NCBI GenBank assembly: GCA_903858975.1 | Contig: CAIOKW010000310.1 | Span: forward strand, 1 to 21,239 | Origin: Oligoflexia bacterium | GTDB taxonomy: Bacteria > Bdellovibrionota > UBA1018 > CAIMNF01 | Length of the DNA: 21,239 nt | Reading direction: 5' to 3' | In this document: piece after piece, positions 7,113 to 13,869 of the stretch | How positions within the stretch are numbered: the stretch's first letter is position 1 | How the letters are laid out: every line of letters starts with the position of its first letter | Program-made: the position numbers and the translations under genes | Notes under the pieces: generated by a model | Database searches by the model: none | What the model was told of the DNA's origin: nothing | Seen by the model: only the letters and a program-made list of their open reading frames with translations

Positions 7113-7904
7113 ATGAACACTTTGAAATCGATTCTTCAATCAGCCAGCATTCTTGCTTTCACCGTTATTTCTCTCTCCGCCTGTAACACCGTGGTCTATC
7201 AATCGAGCGGACCGAGCGGCGGGGGCTCCGGAGGACCTGTCGTTTATGTCGATCCATACAAGCACGCTTGGTATGACGTTTATGGAACTCAGTGTACCAA
7301 CTATGGCTATCCGATGTCGGGATGTAACTTCTATGCGGATGGATCAAAAATCACTTCTTCAGGAGATCCCTACTTCGCCAGCAAAACTCTCTACTTCGAT
7401 TATTGGACCTACACTGATTCGTATGGTTATCGACGCGACTATCAGGGATACGCCTGGCTCAGCAGCACCGGAATTCTCTATGACTCTAGCGGCAATGCCT
7501 TAAACGAAATGGATGACGAAGGAGAACAATCCTCTGACATCATCGCTCTAGCATCTCAGAAAGAAACAGAAGCTGCGAAAAGCGCAGGTAAAGCACTCTC
7601 TCAAAAGTACGCTCTCGCTGAAGATGCGGGTGTGAACATCGCTAAAACACTCCAAGATTGGGCAGTCCTCGGTCGTGATCGGGCCCGTACAACAGCCGAT
7701 GTTGCAGACTTCAGTAAACGACTTTACGGAGTTGAATTAAGCCGAGCAAGTAATGCACTTCAAGAAGCAGTGAAAGGAAATAAAGAAGCCCTGACTGAAG
7801 TGAACGTGGATGTCGCAGCTCATTGGGGAACCTCTCCTGAAACATCAAAAGAGATCTTGAGTCAGTGGTATAAAGAAGAACTCACTCAACTCGGCGTGAA
7901 ATAA
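7113..7904 (+). CDS. Lipoprotein of unknown function, sigma-54 controlled
   Basis: The 263-residue protein starts at ATG 7113, chosen because AAAAGGGGGG stands 8 bases upstream and it gives a clean signal peptide. An upstream in-frame ATG at 7086 adds a poor n-region. The signal ends in the textbook lipobox LSAC with lipidated Cys24. After a Gly/Ser linker comes a Tyr/Trp-rich part (about residues 45-135, with WYDVYG, YFDYWTYTDSYGYRRDYQGY) and Cys residues in QCTNYGYPMSGCNF that could pair. The C-terminal half is Ala/Glu/Lys-rich and predicted helical. Asn at +2 after Cys is compatible with outer-membrane sorting. I do not recognise the family. It stands alone between a perfect sigma-54 promoter and a strong terminator, so it is a single-gene unit that is probably induced by a specific signal. 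Confidence 0.88.
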   Translation: MNTLKSILQSASILAFTVISLSACNTVVYQSSGPSGGGSGGPVVYVDPYKHAWYDVYGTQCTNYGYPMSGCNFYADGSKITSSGDPYFASKTLYFDYWTYTDSYGYRRDYQGYAWLSSTGILYDSSGNALNEMDDEGEQSSDIIALASQKETEAAKSAGKALSQKYALAEDAGVNIAKTLQDWAVLGRDRARTTADVADFSKRLYGVELSRASNALQEAVKGNKEALTEVNVDVAAHWGTSPETSKEILSQWYKEELTQLGVK

Positions 7905-7927
7905 GCTCATTCACCATCAAAAATTTG

Positions 7928-7965
7928 GCACCTGAAATCTGGAGGGTTTCAGGTGCTTTTTTTTT
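7928..7965 (+). terminator. Rho-independent terminator of the lipoprotein gene
   Basis: GCACCTGAAA (7928-7937) pairs perfectly with TTTCAGGTGC (7947-7956) around a 9-base loop and is followed by nine T residues (7957-7965). It lies 24 bases after the lipoprotein stop codon and separates it from the DedA operon. Confidence 0.95.
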
Positions 7966-7975
7966 GTACCCCGAC

Positions 7976-7981
7976 TAAAAT
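7976..7981 (+). promoter_or_regulatory. Candidate -10 box giving a near-leaderless dedA-family transcript
   Basis: TAAAAT stands six bases before the ATG at 7988. That is about the distance from a -10 box to its transcription start, and no ribosome binding site precedes the ATG. A -35 box is not evident; the expected position falls in the terminator stem and T-run. Weak evidence. Confidence 0.2.
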
Positions 7982-7987
7982 TCTCAT

Positions 7988-8596
7988 ATGGACCAAGCCA
8001 GGCATTTTCTCACTCAATTCACAGGAACTCAGGCCTATCTCGTATTTTATTTTGTTCTTGTCGGATGCGGTATTGGCTTTCCCTTTAACTCAGACCTCAC
8101 CTTGATTTCAGCTTCAGTCCTCGCAGCTCTTGGTTACTTTAAACTTCCATTTCTGATTCCCATCGCATTTCTAGGACTCCTCTCGGGTGATACGATCAAT
8201 TTCTTTGTCGCAAGAAAATACGGCCCAAGGATCCTCACGAGAGCGCCCTTCCGCTGGATTTTAAGCCCTGAAAAAGTCAGTTCTGCTGAAAAGTTTCTAG
8301 AAGAAAACGGAACCCGCTTTTTATTTTGCGTACGCTTTCTCCCCCTGATCCGTACCGCTCTCTTTTTCACCGCAGGATCACTCCAGGTTAAGCCTAAAAC
8401 ATTCTACCTCCTAAACGGTGTCGCCACGATCATCTATCTGAGCATATTGATGAACCTTGCATTTTATGCTGGAGAAAATATCGATTCCCTCGTCTCCACA
8501 TTCAAACATTTTCAATTCTTCTTGCTGGGCAGCCTCATTCTCCTAGTGCTTGCAGTGATCATTAGAAGGAAAATGAAGGGACCCATTCTTTCATGA
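7988..8596 (+). CDS. DedA-family membrane protein (VTT/SNARE-associated domain)
   Basis: The 202-residue, strongly hydrophobic protein has the DedA layout. There is an early re-entrant segment (GCGIGFPFNSDLTLISAS), GDTINFFVARKYG in the middle, RFLPLIRTALFFTAGSLQV with the conserved Arg-Pro and Gly, and C-terminal membrane helices ending in a basic tail (IIRRKMKG). DedA proteins are inner-membrane proteins; some members flip undecaprenyl phosphate or phosphatidylethanolamine and support membrane homeostasis. The usual E or D of the first half is represented by D36 in FNSDLTL. The start has no clear ribosome binding site. The stop overlaps the start of the adenylate cyclase gene (ATGA), so it heads a three-gene operon. 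Confidence 0.85.
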   Translation: MDQARHFLTQFTGTQAYLVFYFVLVGCGIGFPFNSDLTLISASVLAALGYFKLPFLIPIAFLGLLSGDTINFFVARKYGPRILTRAPFRWILSPEKVSSAEKFLEENGTRFLFCVRFLPLIRTALFFTAGSLQVKPKTFYLLNGVATIIYLSILMNLAFYAGENIDSLVSTFKHFQFFLLGSLILLVLAVIIRRKMKGPILS

Positions 8597-10920
8597 AAAA
8601 ATTTCCACTTTGGATCACCTCTATTCCAATTATTCTTGCTGCAGCAACCTTCCAGCTCACCTTTGATCTGGGCGAACAAGGGAAACTCGATTCTAACTTT
8701 TTTCGTGAAACCATTTATCCCATCTCACGCTCCATCAATGGCGCCATGTCGAACGTCAAATTTCGCCTTCGTGGAAAACGGGAACCCAATCAGAAAATCA
8801 TCATCGTTGAAGCGGATGAAAGCTCGATCAATAGCCTGGGTCGCTGGCCATGGCACCGCGAAGTATACGCAGAAATTTTTCACCGAATCTTTCAAAATGG
8901 CGCTAAAAACCTGGCCCTCGACGTTTCGTTTTCAGAAGCCGAAGAACGAATTCCTAAAGAGGTTTATGGGCTTCTCAATAAAAGCCAAACCAAACTCAAA
9001 GAGACCCTGGAGTCTTTTGAAGGGGATCCCATTTTTGCAAAGGTGACTCGCCTTCACCAAGACCACCTTGTTCTGGGCTTTGCTTATTCAGGTGCCTGTC
9101 AGCCCAAATACGCAAAAGAAGAAGACTGTCCGGTACGCGATCCTGAGCTGACTAAAAACATTGAAGATCAAATTGGTAAGTTTGCACTTTCGGAAGAGTA
9201 TCCCTTTCCGGGAGAAACCCTTTGGAAAACCTCCCTGAATAACCTCATTCAGGTCTTCTCAAGCATTCCACTGATTCGCGACTCCGCACTTTACTCTGGG
9301 AACTTTAATATTGATCCGGATTCGGATGGCTACATTCGACGGTATCCACTTTTTAGTTTTAGTGGAAAAAAGATCTATCCTTCCCTTGCGCTCAAGATCG
9401 CTGAGCTCTCCCGAAATGATCACGTGAAGATTGAATTTAATCCTAATGATGGCCTCATCCGTAAAGTCTATTTTTCTCTGGATCCGGATCATCCCATTCC
9501 AGTCACGCCTCTCGGATACCTCGATCTGAACTTCAAGGGGCCTAGTTTTTCCTACACCTATATCCCGGCCATTGACATCCTCGCACCCATAAACGAAGAG
9601 GTGAAGGCGAAGACGCATAGACTTCTGGATGGAGCGGATGTCTTTTTTGGAGCGACTGCAGTTGGCATCTACGATATGAGGGCCTTCCCGTTCGATTCAA
9701 ACACACCCGGGGTTGAAGGCCACGCCACAGCACTTGACAATCTCCTTGCCAATAATGAGATTCGCTCCGCGAGCGCGATCAATTTAAAATGGCTGCCAGT
9801 ACTCCTGATTTTGATCGCGGGACTCTCTTTCGCGATCCTCTTCTCTCGCCTTGAATCGGTTCCAAGCATCATCATTTTCGTCATCTTTCTTCTGGGCTTT
9901 GGTTTGATTGATTCAAAATTACTCTTTGCTCAAAATATTAATATCCCCACCGCCTTCCTCTTATTAGAAACGCTCCTCATCTTCGCGCTCATCCTGTCGA
10001 TTCGCTACATTCAGGAGGAACGAAACAAGAAGTTTGTAAGGGAAGCATTCTCAAAATACCTTGCTCCTCAGGTCGTCGATCTCGTCCTGGAAGACCCAAC
10101 CAAGTTAACCGTCGGGGGAGAGAGAAAAGACGTCACTATTCTCTTTAGTGATTTGAGAGGCTTCACGCACTTCTCAGAAAACATGGACCCGAAAACGCTC
10201 ACTCAATTTTTGAACGAGTACCTCTCGGAAATGACCGAAATTGTTTTCCAACATGAGGGCACACTCGATAAATATATTGGGGATGCAATCATGGCATTTT
10301 GGGGCGCGCCCTTAGAACAACCAGACCATGTAGAACGAGCCTTGAAGGCTGCCGTTGCCATGCGAAAACGTTTGACCGAGATTGCTCCTGACTTTAAGAA
10401 GCGCTATGGAATCGATGTGAGTGCCGGTATTGGCATTAATTCCGGTGTGGTGAGTGTCGGAAACATGGGGTCTAAAAGGATTTTCGAATATACAGTGATT
10501 GGGGACCACGTGAATCTCGCGTCCCGCCTAGAGAGTCTCACTCGGCTTTATGCCTGCGATATCCTGAGCACACAGTTAACAAAAGATAAGCTTGCCACAG
10601 AAGCACAAGCACAGTTTCATACCCGTACCCTTGATTCCGTCATTGTGAAGGGCAGAACCCAGGCGGTAGATCTGATTCAAATTTCAGAAACCGCTTTTGA
10701 TCCGATTTTTATCTCACGCTTCACAGAGGCTCGATCGGCATTTAAGATGCGCGACTGGGATACGGCCACAAAACTATTCCAAGATGCGAATGACATTGAG
10801 CTCGGTATATCGGGAAATCCCGATCCAGTTTCAGAGAATTACATTACCCGCTCTCGTGAATTTAAAAAAAATCCACCTCCGTCTGATTGGGACGGAACCA
10901 TTGAGATGAGGCGCAAATAA
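8593..10920 (+). CDS. CHASE2-domain class III adenylate cyclase
   Basis: The 775-residue membrane enzyme makes cAMP from ATP. An N-terminal helix (about 4-24) leads into a periplasmic CHASE2 sensor domain (about 30-390; IVEADESSINSLGRWPW and GATAVGIYDMRAFPF are typical). Three membrane helices follow at about 400-472, then the coupling stretch FVREAFSKYLAPQVVD and a cyclase domain. Catalytic residues are intact: metal-binding D520 (FSDLRGFT) and D564 (YIGDAIMA), base-recognising K560 and T634, transition-state N641 and R645. Thr at 634 in place of Asp is the class IIIb pattern. The C-terminal tail with PPPSDWDGTIEM is common in this group. The start overlaps the DedA gene by four bases, and the next gene, one base downstream, encodes a cyclic-nucleotide-binding protein. 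The CHASE2 ligand is unknown. Confidence 0.95.
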   Translation: MKKFPLWITSIPIILAAATFQLTFDLGEQGKLDSNFFRETIYPISRSINGAMSNVKFRLRGKREPNQKIIIVEADESSINSLGRWPWHREVYAEIFHRIFQNGAKNLALDVSFSEAEERIPKEVYGLLNKSQTKLKETLESFEGDPIFAKVTRLHQDHLVLGFAYSGACQPKYAKEEDCPVRDPELTKNIEDQIGKFALSEEYPFPGETLWKTSLNNLIQVFSSIPLIRDSALYSGNFNIDPDSDGYIRRYPLFSFSGKKIYPSLALKIAELSRNDHVKIEFNPNDGLIRKVYFSLDPDHPIPVTPLGYLDLNFKGPSFSYTYIPAIDILAPINEEVKAKTHRLLDGADVFFGATAVGIYDMRAFPFDSNTPGVEGHATALDNLLANNEIRSASAINLKWLPVLLILIAGLSFAILFSRLESVPSIIIFVIFLLGFGLIDSKLLFAQNINIPTAFLLLETLLIFALILSIRYIQEERNKKFVREAFSKYLAPQVVDLVLEDPTKLTVGGERKDVTILFSDLRGFTHFSENMDPKTLTQFLNEYLSEMTEIVFQHEGTLDKYIGDAIMAFWGAPLEQPDHVERALKAAVAMRKRLTEIAPDFKKRYGIDVSAGIGINSGVVSVGNMGSKRIFEYTVIGDHVNLASRLESLTRLYACDILSTQLTKDKLATEAQAQFHTRTLDSVIVKGRTQAVDLIQISETAFDPIFISRFTEARSAFKMRDWDTATKLFQDANDIELGISGNPDPVSENYITRSREFKKNPPPSDWDGTIEMRRK

Positions 10921-10921
10921 G

Positions 10922-11917
10922 ATGAGTGCAAAAGAAATTAGCTTAAAGCCGAAAGACATTTTATTCGAAGAGGGGGATCCCTCAAAGAACCTCTATTACT
11001 TAAAGCGTGGAGCCATTCGACTTTTTCGAAGAAAGGGTGAAGGGAAAATTGAGATTGAAACCATCAGAGCAGGACAAGTCTTGGGGGAATTGGCCTTTTT
11101 TGATGGTCAAGCCCGATCCGCTTCTGCCGAAGCGCTCGTCAACTGTGAGTTGATTGAGATTTCACGCTCATCCCTTGATGAAGCCCTCGCTAAGTTTCCA
11201 GACTGGCTCGTCACACTGACTAAAACCGTATCTTCTCGACTCCGAGCTGCTAACAATCGAATCCGTATTCTAGAGAGTCTGACGACCGAGTACGAGGTCG
11301 ACAAACATGGAAATCGATCAAAGGAATATGTGTTTGTAACTACCGCTGAGTTACTTCGCTTTTGTACGGCGGTACTTACCGTTGCGTCCCGATATGGAAA
11401 GAATCAAACCTCAGAGGGCATTGAAATCTCAAGCGGGATGCTTGAAAAGTTTGCGTCTTCCATCCTTCAAGTACCCTCTGCAAAAGTATTGAGCTTGATT
11501 GAACTATTTAAGTCAGTGGAGGTCTTAAAAGGCGACCTCCTTCTAACAGACATTCGCTTTTTGGATCAATTCATTCATTTTATTAATGAGCAAAACCTTA
11601 CCCCCCATGAGCAACGCAAAGACCTGACTGAAGCGGGATTTAAAGCACTGAGCCTCATCATGCAGAACCGTGCTCAAGCTAAGCCACTGGCCGATACCAT
11701 CGAACGGCTCGACCTCGGTCCGGCTGTCGTAAATTCTGGAATCCCTCTCGGCTCAGTACAAGAGTTACAAACCCAAGGCTTAGTTAAAAATATTTCATTG
11801 GTTTCGGCAAATGAGATTTTAATCGATTACGACGGAAGCGCGCTCATGTTCTCGTATCGTGCTTTTTGGCTTCTTCAAGAGATCGAGAAACTCAACGTTC
11901 AAAAAAGACAAAACTAA
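10922..11917 (+). CDS. Cyclic-nucleotide-binding protein (CRP-like sensor) with unassigned C-terminal region
   Basis: In this 331-residue protein, residues 1-120 form a cNMP-binding beta-roll. The phosphate-binding cassette GELAFFDGQARSASAEA (55-71) contains E56, R65 and S66, matching Glu72, Arg82 and Ser83 of E. coli CRP, so it should bind cAMP. A long helix with RLRAANNRIRILESL follows. The remaining 190 residues are mostly helical with short strands (for example LLTDIRFLDQFIHFI) and lack a recognisable CRP helix-turn-helix. It may be a transcription factor with a divergent DNA-binding part or a protein-interaction effector. The gene begins one base after the adenylate cyclase stop codon, so enzyme and probable receptor are made together. 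Binding domain sure; output unknown. Confidence 0.88.
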   Translation: MSAKEISLKPKDILFEEGDPSKNLYYLKRGAIRLFRRKGEGKIEIETIRAGQVLGELAFFDGQARSASAEALVNCELIEISRSSLDEALAKFPDWLVTLTKTVSSRLRAANNRIRILESLTTEYEVDKHGNRSKEYVFVTTAELLRFCTAVLTVASRYGKNQTSEGIEISSGMLEKFASSILQVPSAKVLSLIELFKSVEVLKGDLLLTDIRFLDQFIHFINEQNLTPHEQRKDLTEAGFKALSLIMQNRAQAKPLADTIERLDLGPAVVNSGIPLGSVQELQTQGLVKNISLVSANEILIDYDGSALMFSYRAFWLLQEIEKLNVQKRQN

Positions 11918-11920
11918 AGT

Positions 11921-12571
11921 TTACTCAGATTTAATCACAACGAAACTCTCCACTTTTCGCTTACTGTGGAGCTCTTTACCTTTGATATCTGCAAGTTTCT
12001 TTGTCTTAAAGCCAGGGAGCACCACCCGATAACGGGTTTCTCCATTCACTACGGCCATTCGCACTTCAGTTTTTAAGCCACGCTTCGTAAACACGCTGAT
12101 CTTTTTCTGAGCGAGTTCTTTGCTGGGGTAGGAACCGAGTTGAATTGCAAATTTGGATTCCGTTTTCATTTCGGTCTTAGGGACTTCAGGCTCAGCCTCA
12201 TCCGCACTGTCTTCGGCCTCAGGTGCCTTTGGTTTTTCTTCCACTTTGGCCGTCGGCAAATCGACTGGCTTCGCATGATCCAGTTTTATTTCAGCTCCCT
12301 TGAGAGCCTGATCTGTTGCCGCCTTAATAGCTTCTTGAGCGGCGCCTTCTGCGCGCTGGGATCCTTGCTCAAGACTCGCCTTCGGCGGTATGAGGTCCGG
12401 ACTCTCTTCCATTTTTAATGCTGGAACCTCGGCGACATGGGTGCCTGTTTTAATTTTCTTCCCGTAGTGTAGCCCTAGAGTAAAAAAGAATCCGAGCGTG
12501 GTTAAAACCAAAAGTCCAATCACTACAAGCTCTTTCCAACTGAAGATAAAAAACTTTTCGCTCTTTTGCAT
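11921..12571 (-). CDS. SPOR-domain inner-membrane protein
   Basis: The 216-residue protein has a short cytoplasmic N-terminus, one membrane helix (about 14-34, KELVVIGLLVLTTLGFFF), a long Ala/Glu/Lys/Pro-rich periplasmic linker (about 40-137), and a C-terminal SPOR domain (about 139-212, starting KFAIQLGSYPSKELAQ and including RYRVVLPGF). SPOR domains bind denuded glycan strands of septal peptidoglycan, and proteins of this layout (FtsN, DedD-like) act in cell division or wall remodelling. An upstream in-frame GTG at 12622 would add 17 residues. I prefer the ATG at 12571 because it places the helix near the N-terminus, although neither start has a strong ribosome binding site. The stop codon is three bases from the convergent stop of the cyclic-nucleotide-binding gene, with no terminator between. 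It is divergent from the Flp pilin cluster. Confidence 0.87.
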   Translation of the reverse strand: MQKSEKFFIFSWKELVVIGLLVLTTLGFFFTLGLHYGKKIKTGTHVAEVPALKMEESPDLIPPKASLEQGSQRAEGAAQEAIKAATDQALKGAEIKLDHAKPVDLPTAKVEEKPKAPEAEDSADEAEPEVPKTEMKTESKFAIQLGSYPSKELAQKKISVFTKRGLKTEVRMAVVNGETRYRVVLPGFKTKKLADIKGKELHSKRKVESFVVIKSE

Positions 12572-12624
12572 CTTAGAACCATTCTGCGCCCCCCTGGATT
12601 TGAAGTCAAACGAGAGGAACACTC

Positions 12625-12681
12625 ATGGCTCGTATTTTGAATCTTAAAGGGCACCATGAAAGCGTCAAATTTAAGCCATAA
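12625..12681 (+). CDS. Possible 18-residue leader peptide ahead of flp
   Basis: ATG at 12625 opens an 18-codon frame (MARILNLKGHHESVKFKP) preceded by GAGAGGAACACTC, a good ribosome binding site. It ends at TAA 12679-12681, directly at the AAAGGAG that serves the Flp pilin gene. Such placement would suit translational coupling or leader control. It could equally be chance; too short to judge coding potential. Confidence 0.25.
   Translation: MARILNLKGHHESVKFKP
12650..12663 (+). promoter_or_regulatory. Weak sigma-54-like element upstream of flp
   Basis: GGCAC at 12650-12654 and GC at 12662-12663 have the GG-N10-GC spacing of sigma-54 promoters, and a start near 12675 would sit just ahead of the flp ribosome binding site. 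The -12 element is AAGCG instead of TTGCA/T, so the match is partial and may be chance. Confidence 0.2.
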
Positions 12682-12691
12682 AGGAGATTAT

Positions 12692-12859
12692 ATGAAGAAA
12701 CAATCATTGAAATGTCGGGCAGGTCAAGGTCTCAGCGAGTACATGATACTCGTCATGCTGATTGGGGTGTGCTCAATTGCTGCATCAAAGACAGTGGGAA
12801 TCACCATCAAGTCCAAACTTGAAAACATCAATCAAAAACTCGAGGAGATCCACATTTAA
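12692..12859 (+). CDS. Flp/Fap-type pilin subunit (type IVb)
   Basis: This 55-residue prepilin has a basic leader ending in RAG, cleavage after G11, and mature start QGLSEYMILVMLIG. That places Glu at +5 and Tyr at +6, the exact Flp signature (G|XXXXEY) cut by TadV-type prepilin peptidases. The mature protein of 44 residues is a hydrophobic helix followed by a charged C-terminal helix (SKLENINQKLEEI). The ATG at 12692 is chosen because AAAGGAG stands 6-7 bases upstream; an in-frame ATG at 12656 would give an atypical leader. Flp subunits polymerise into thin adhesive pili via the Tad machinery, whose ATPase, secretin and platform genes are not in this window. It is followed by pseudopilin-like genes in the same direction. 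Confidence 0.88.
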   Translation: MKKQSLKCRAGQGLSEYMILVMLIGVCSIAASKTVGITIKSKLENINQKLEEIHI

Positions 12860-12876
12860 TAAACGGGAGTGGGGTA

Positions 12877-13266
12877 ATGAATCAACGCGGACAGTCCCTG
12901 ATTGAATTCAATCTCGTCAGTATCCTGATCTTGACCCCACTCTTGGCCGGGGGCATGGGTTGGGGTGTGCGGGAATTTAAGAGGTTTGAATGCGCCTACA
13001 AGAGCTTCACGGAAGCAAGAAGTCGACTCATCCTTACGCATGCCGTAAGCAGAGTCGACGAGGATTGCGGTTCAGGAATCCGAGAAAGCATAACGCTACT
13101 CCCCCTCGAATCTTTAGATCTAAAAAAGGGCGGACTGGGGCTCAGCGACTGGGAGAGGGAGGCTACTCAACTCTGGGGGGTACTCTCGTCCTTCTCACCT
13201 TCGTTTTCGGGTTCGGAATCTGGTCTTCCATCAACCACGTCAGAGCCATCAGTGAACGACAAGTGA
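12877..13266 (+). CDS. TadE-like pseudopilin (open frame with slippery site)
   Basis: The frame encodes 129 residues with a prepilin-like start: MNQRG|QSLIEF, Glu at +5 of the mature form, then a hydrophobic helix (NLVSILILTPLLAGGMGWGV). This is the layout of TadE and related minor pilins of Flp pili. GGGAGTGGGG precedes the ATG. Residues 1-84 look like genuine coding sequence; from about residue 85 the frame becomes a Ser-rich tail that looks like out-of-frame translation, while the -1 frame becomes convincingly coding. The switch coincides with A_AAA_AAG at 13122-13128 in the correct phase for -1 slippage. The actual product may therefore be the 129-residue protein, a 282-residue fusion with the next frame, or both; alternatively the DNA carries a one-base error in the A6 run. 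Confidence 0.7.
   Translation: MNQRGQSLIEFNLVSILILTPLLAGGMGWGVREFKRFECAYKSFTEARSRLILTHAVSRVDEDCGSGIRESITLLPLESLDLKKGGLGLSDWEREATQLWGVLSSFSPSFSGSESGLPSTTSEPSVNDK
13122..13128 (+). promoter_or_regulatory. A_AAA_AAG slippery heptamer, candidate -1 ribosomal frameshift site
   Basis: The upstream frame reads CTA AAA AAG across 13120-13128, so the heptamer A_AAA_AAG is in the phase needed for tandem slippage into the -1 frame. That frame continues open to 13724 and encodes the TadG-like protein. I do not see an obvious Shine-Dalgarno-like stimulator at the usual distance upstream, nor a clean long hairpin downstream, although the downstream sequence is G-rich. A homopolymer miscall is the main alternative. 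Confidence 0.4.
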
Positions 13267-13724
13267 ACATGGATCGATGCACGGGCGGCGCGGTTCTGCA
13301 CCTGAGAGCCGCGCTCAAGAGCCTAGAGTACTCCTACCTTCGGATTGAAGTGGCTCGGGAAGCGACCTTAGCCCTCCTCCTCACCCCGGCAGCCCCTGAG
13401 GCTTTAAGTGCATTTCGATCCGCTGCTAAAATTGAAAAGAAAATAGAAGAGGCCATCCGGAAGGATTGGGAATGGGAAGGGAAACGCTGGGAGAGCATGA
13501 CAGGATTAGGATGCCGCCTGAGAAGAATGCCTGAGCGCAGTCCCTACCCTCCGTTTCAATACCCCATCATCAATCCTGAGATGTCGATACTTGAACTCAG
13601 AACATCACGCTTTCTCTTAAGTCAAAAGAGCCCCATTGAACTGAGCATCCACTCTGCTCAACTCAGATCGGGAGCGCGACTGGAACAGGTGAACCATGAA
13701 TGGCTTACTTACTGGTACCAATAA
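13128..13724 (+). CDS. TadG/minor-pilin-like protein in the -1 frame, no normal start codon
   Basis: This frame gives 198 residues. It starts with a Gly-containing basic stretch, then EGGYSTLGGTLVLLTFVFGF, a prepilin-like helix with Gly rather than Glu at +5, as seen in GspK-like and some TadG-like minor pilins. A soluble part follows (SINHVRAISERQVNMDRCTGGAVLHL onward, helical in the first half). The open frame extends back to ATG 12990, but the peptide encoded before about 13128 is basic nonsense overlapping the TadE-like gene. There is no ATG, GTG or TTG between the slippery site and the helix; CTG at 13149 is the nearest weak option. A later ATG at 13270 would lose the helix. Expression therefore probably depends on the frameshift, a rare start, or a corrected base. 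The end overlaps the next small pseudopilin gene by 29 bases. Confidence 0.6.
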   Translation, partial: GRTGAQRLGEGGYSTLGGTLVLLTFVFGFGIWSSINHVRAISERQVNMDRCTGGAVLHLRAALKSLEYSYLRIEVAREATLALLLTPAAPEALSAFRSAAKIEKKIEEAIRKDWEWEGKRWESMTGLGCRLRRMPERSPYPPFQYPIINPEMSILELRTSRFLLSQKSPIELSIHSAQLRSGARLEQVNHEWLTYWYQ

Positions 13725-13869
13725 CAAACGAGGCTCGATCCTAATCGAGATGATTTTATGGAGCACTTTGGTCGTCATATCTATCGGATGCTTAGAGAAA
13801 AAATTCATGCGGTCTTACCACGGCTTCAAAAAAGCGGTCCACTCCCAAAGCTCTCCCTTGAGGCCTTAA
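13696..13869 (+). CDS. Small pseudopilin (57 residues) overlapping both neighbours
   Basis: ATG at 13696, preceded by AGGTGA, opens a 57-codon frame with a clear prepilin N-terminus: a leader ending in NNKRG, cleavage after G13, then SILIEMILWSTLVVISIG with Glu18 at +5 of the mature chain. A short basic tail follows (CLEKKFMRSYHGFKKAVHS). The pattern G|xxxxE plus hydrophobic helix is the signature of type IV pilin-like proteins, and the neighbours are Flp and TadE/TadG-like genes. The first 29 bases overlap the end of the TadG-like frame, and the rest overlaps the N-terminal part of the following gene in another frame. It would be missed by length-filtered gene calling. Confidence 0.62.
   Translation: MNGLLTGTNNKRGSILIEMILWSTLVVISIGCLEKKFMRSYHGFKKAVHSQSSPLRP

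Noticed and set aside
7925..7940. TTTGGCACCTGAAATC as a second sigma-54 promoter
   Set aside because: It has GGCAC but no GC at the -12 position, and the bases belong to the terminator stem.
12426..12446. Reverse-strand GGCAC-N7-GC match inside the SPOR gene
   Set aside because: It is within coding sequence, the -12 element is poor, and it would drive nothing sensible.
12572..12622. GTG start extending the SPOR protein by 17 residues
   Set aside because: The added residues are not signal-like, there is no ribosome binding site, and the ATG at 12571 gives a normal N-terminal anchor.
12990..13127. 5' part of the long open frame beginning at ATG 12990
   Set aside because: The peptide is highly basic and without family character, and the same bases encode a convincing TadE-like protein in the other frame. 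Only the part after about 13128 looks coding.
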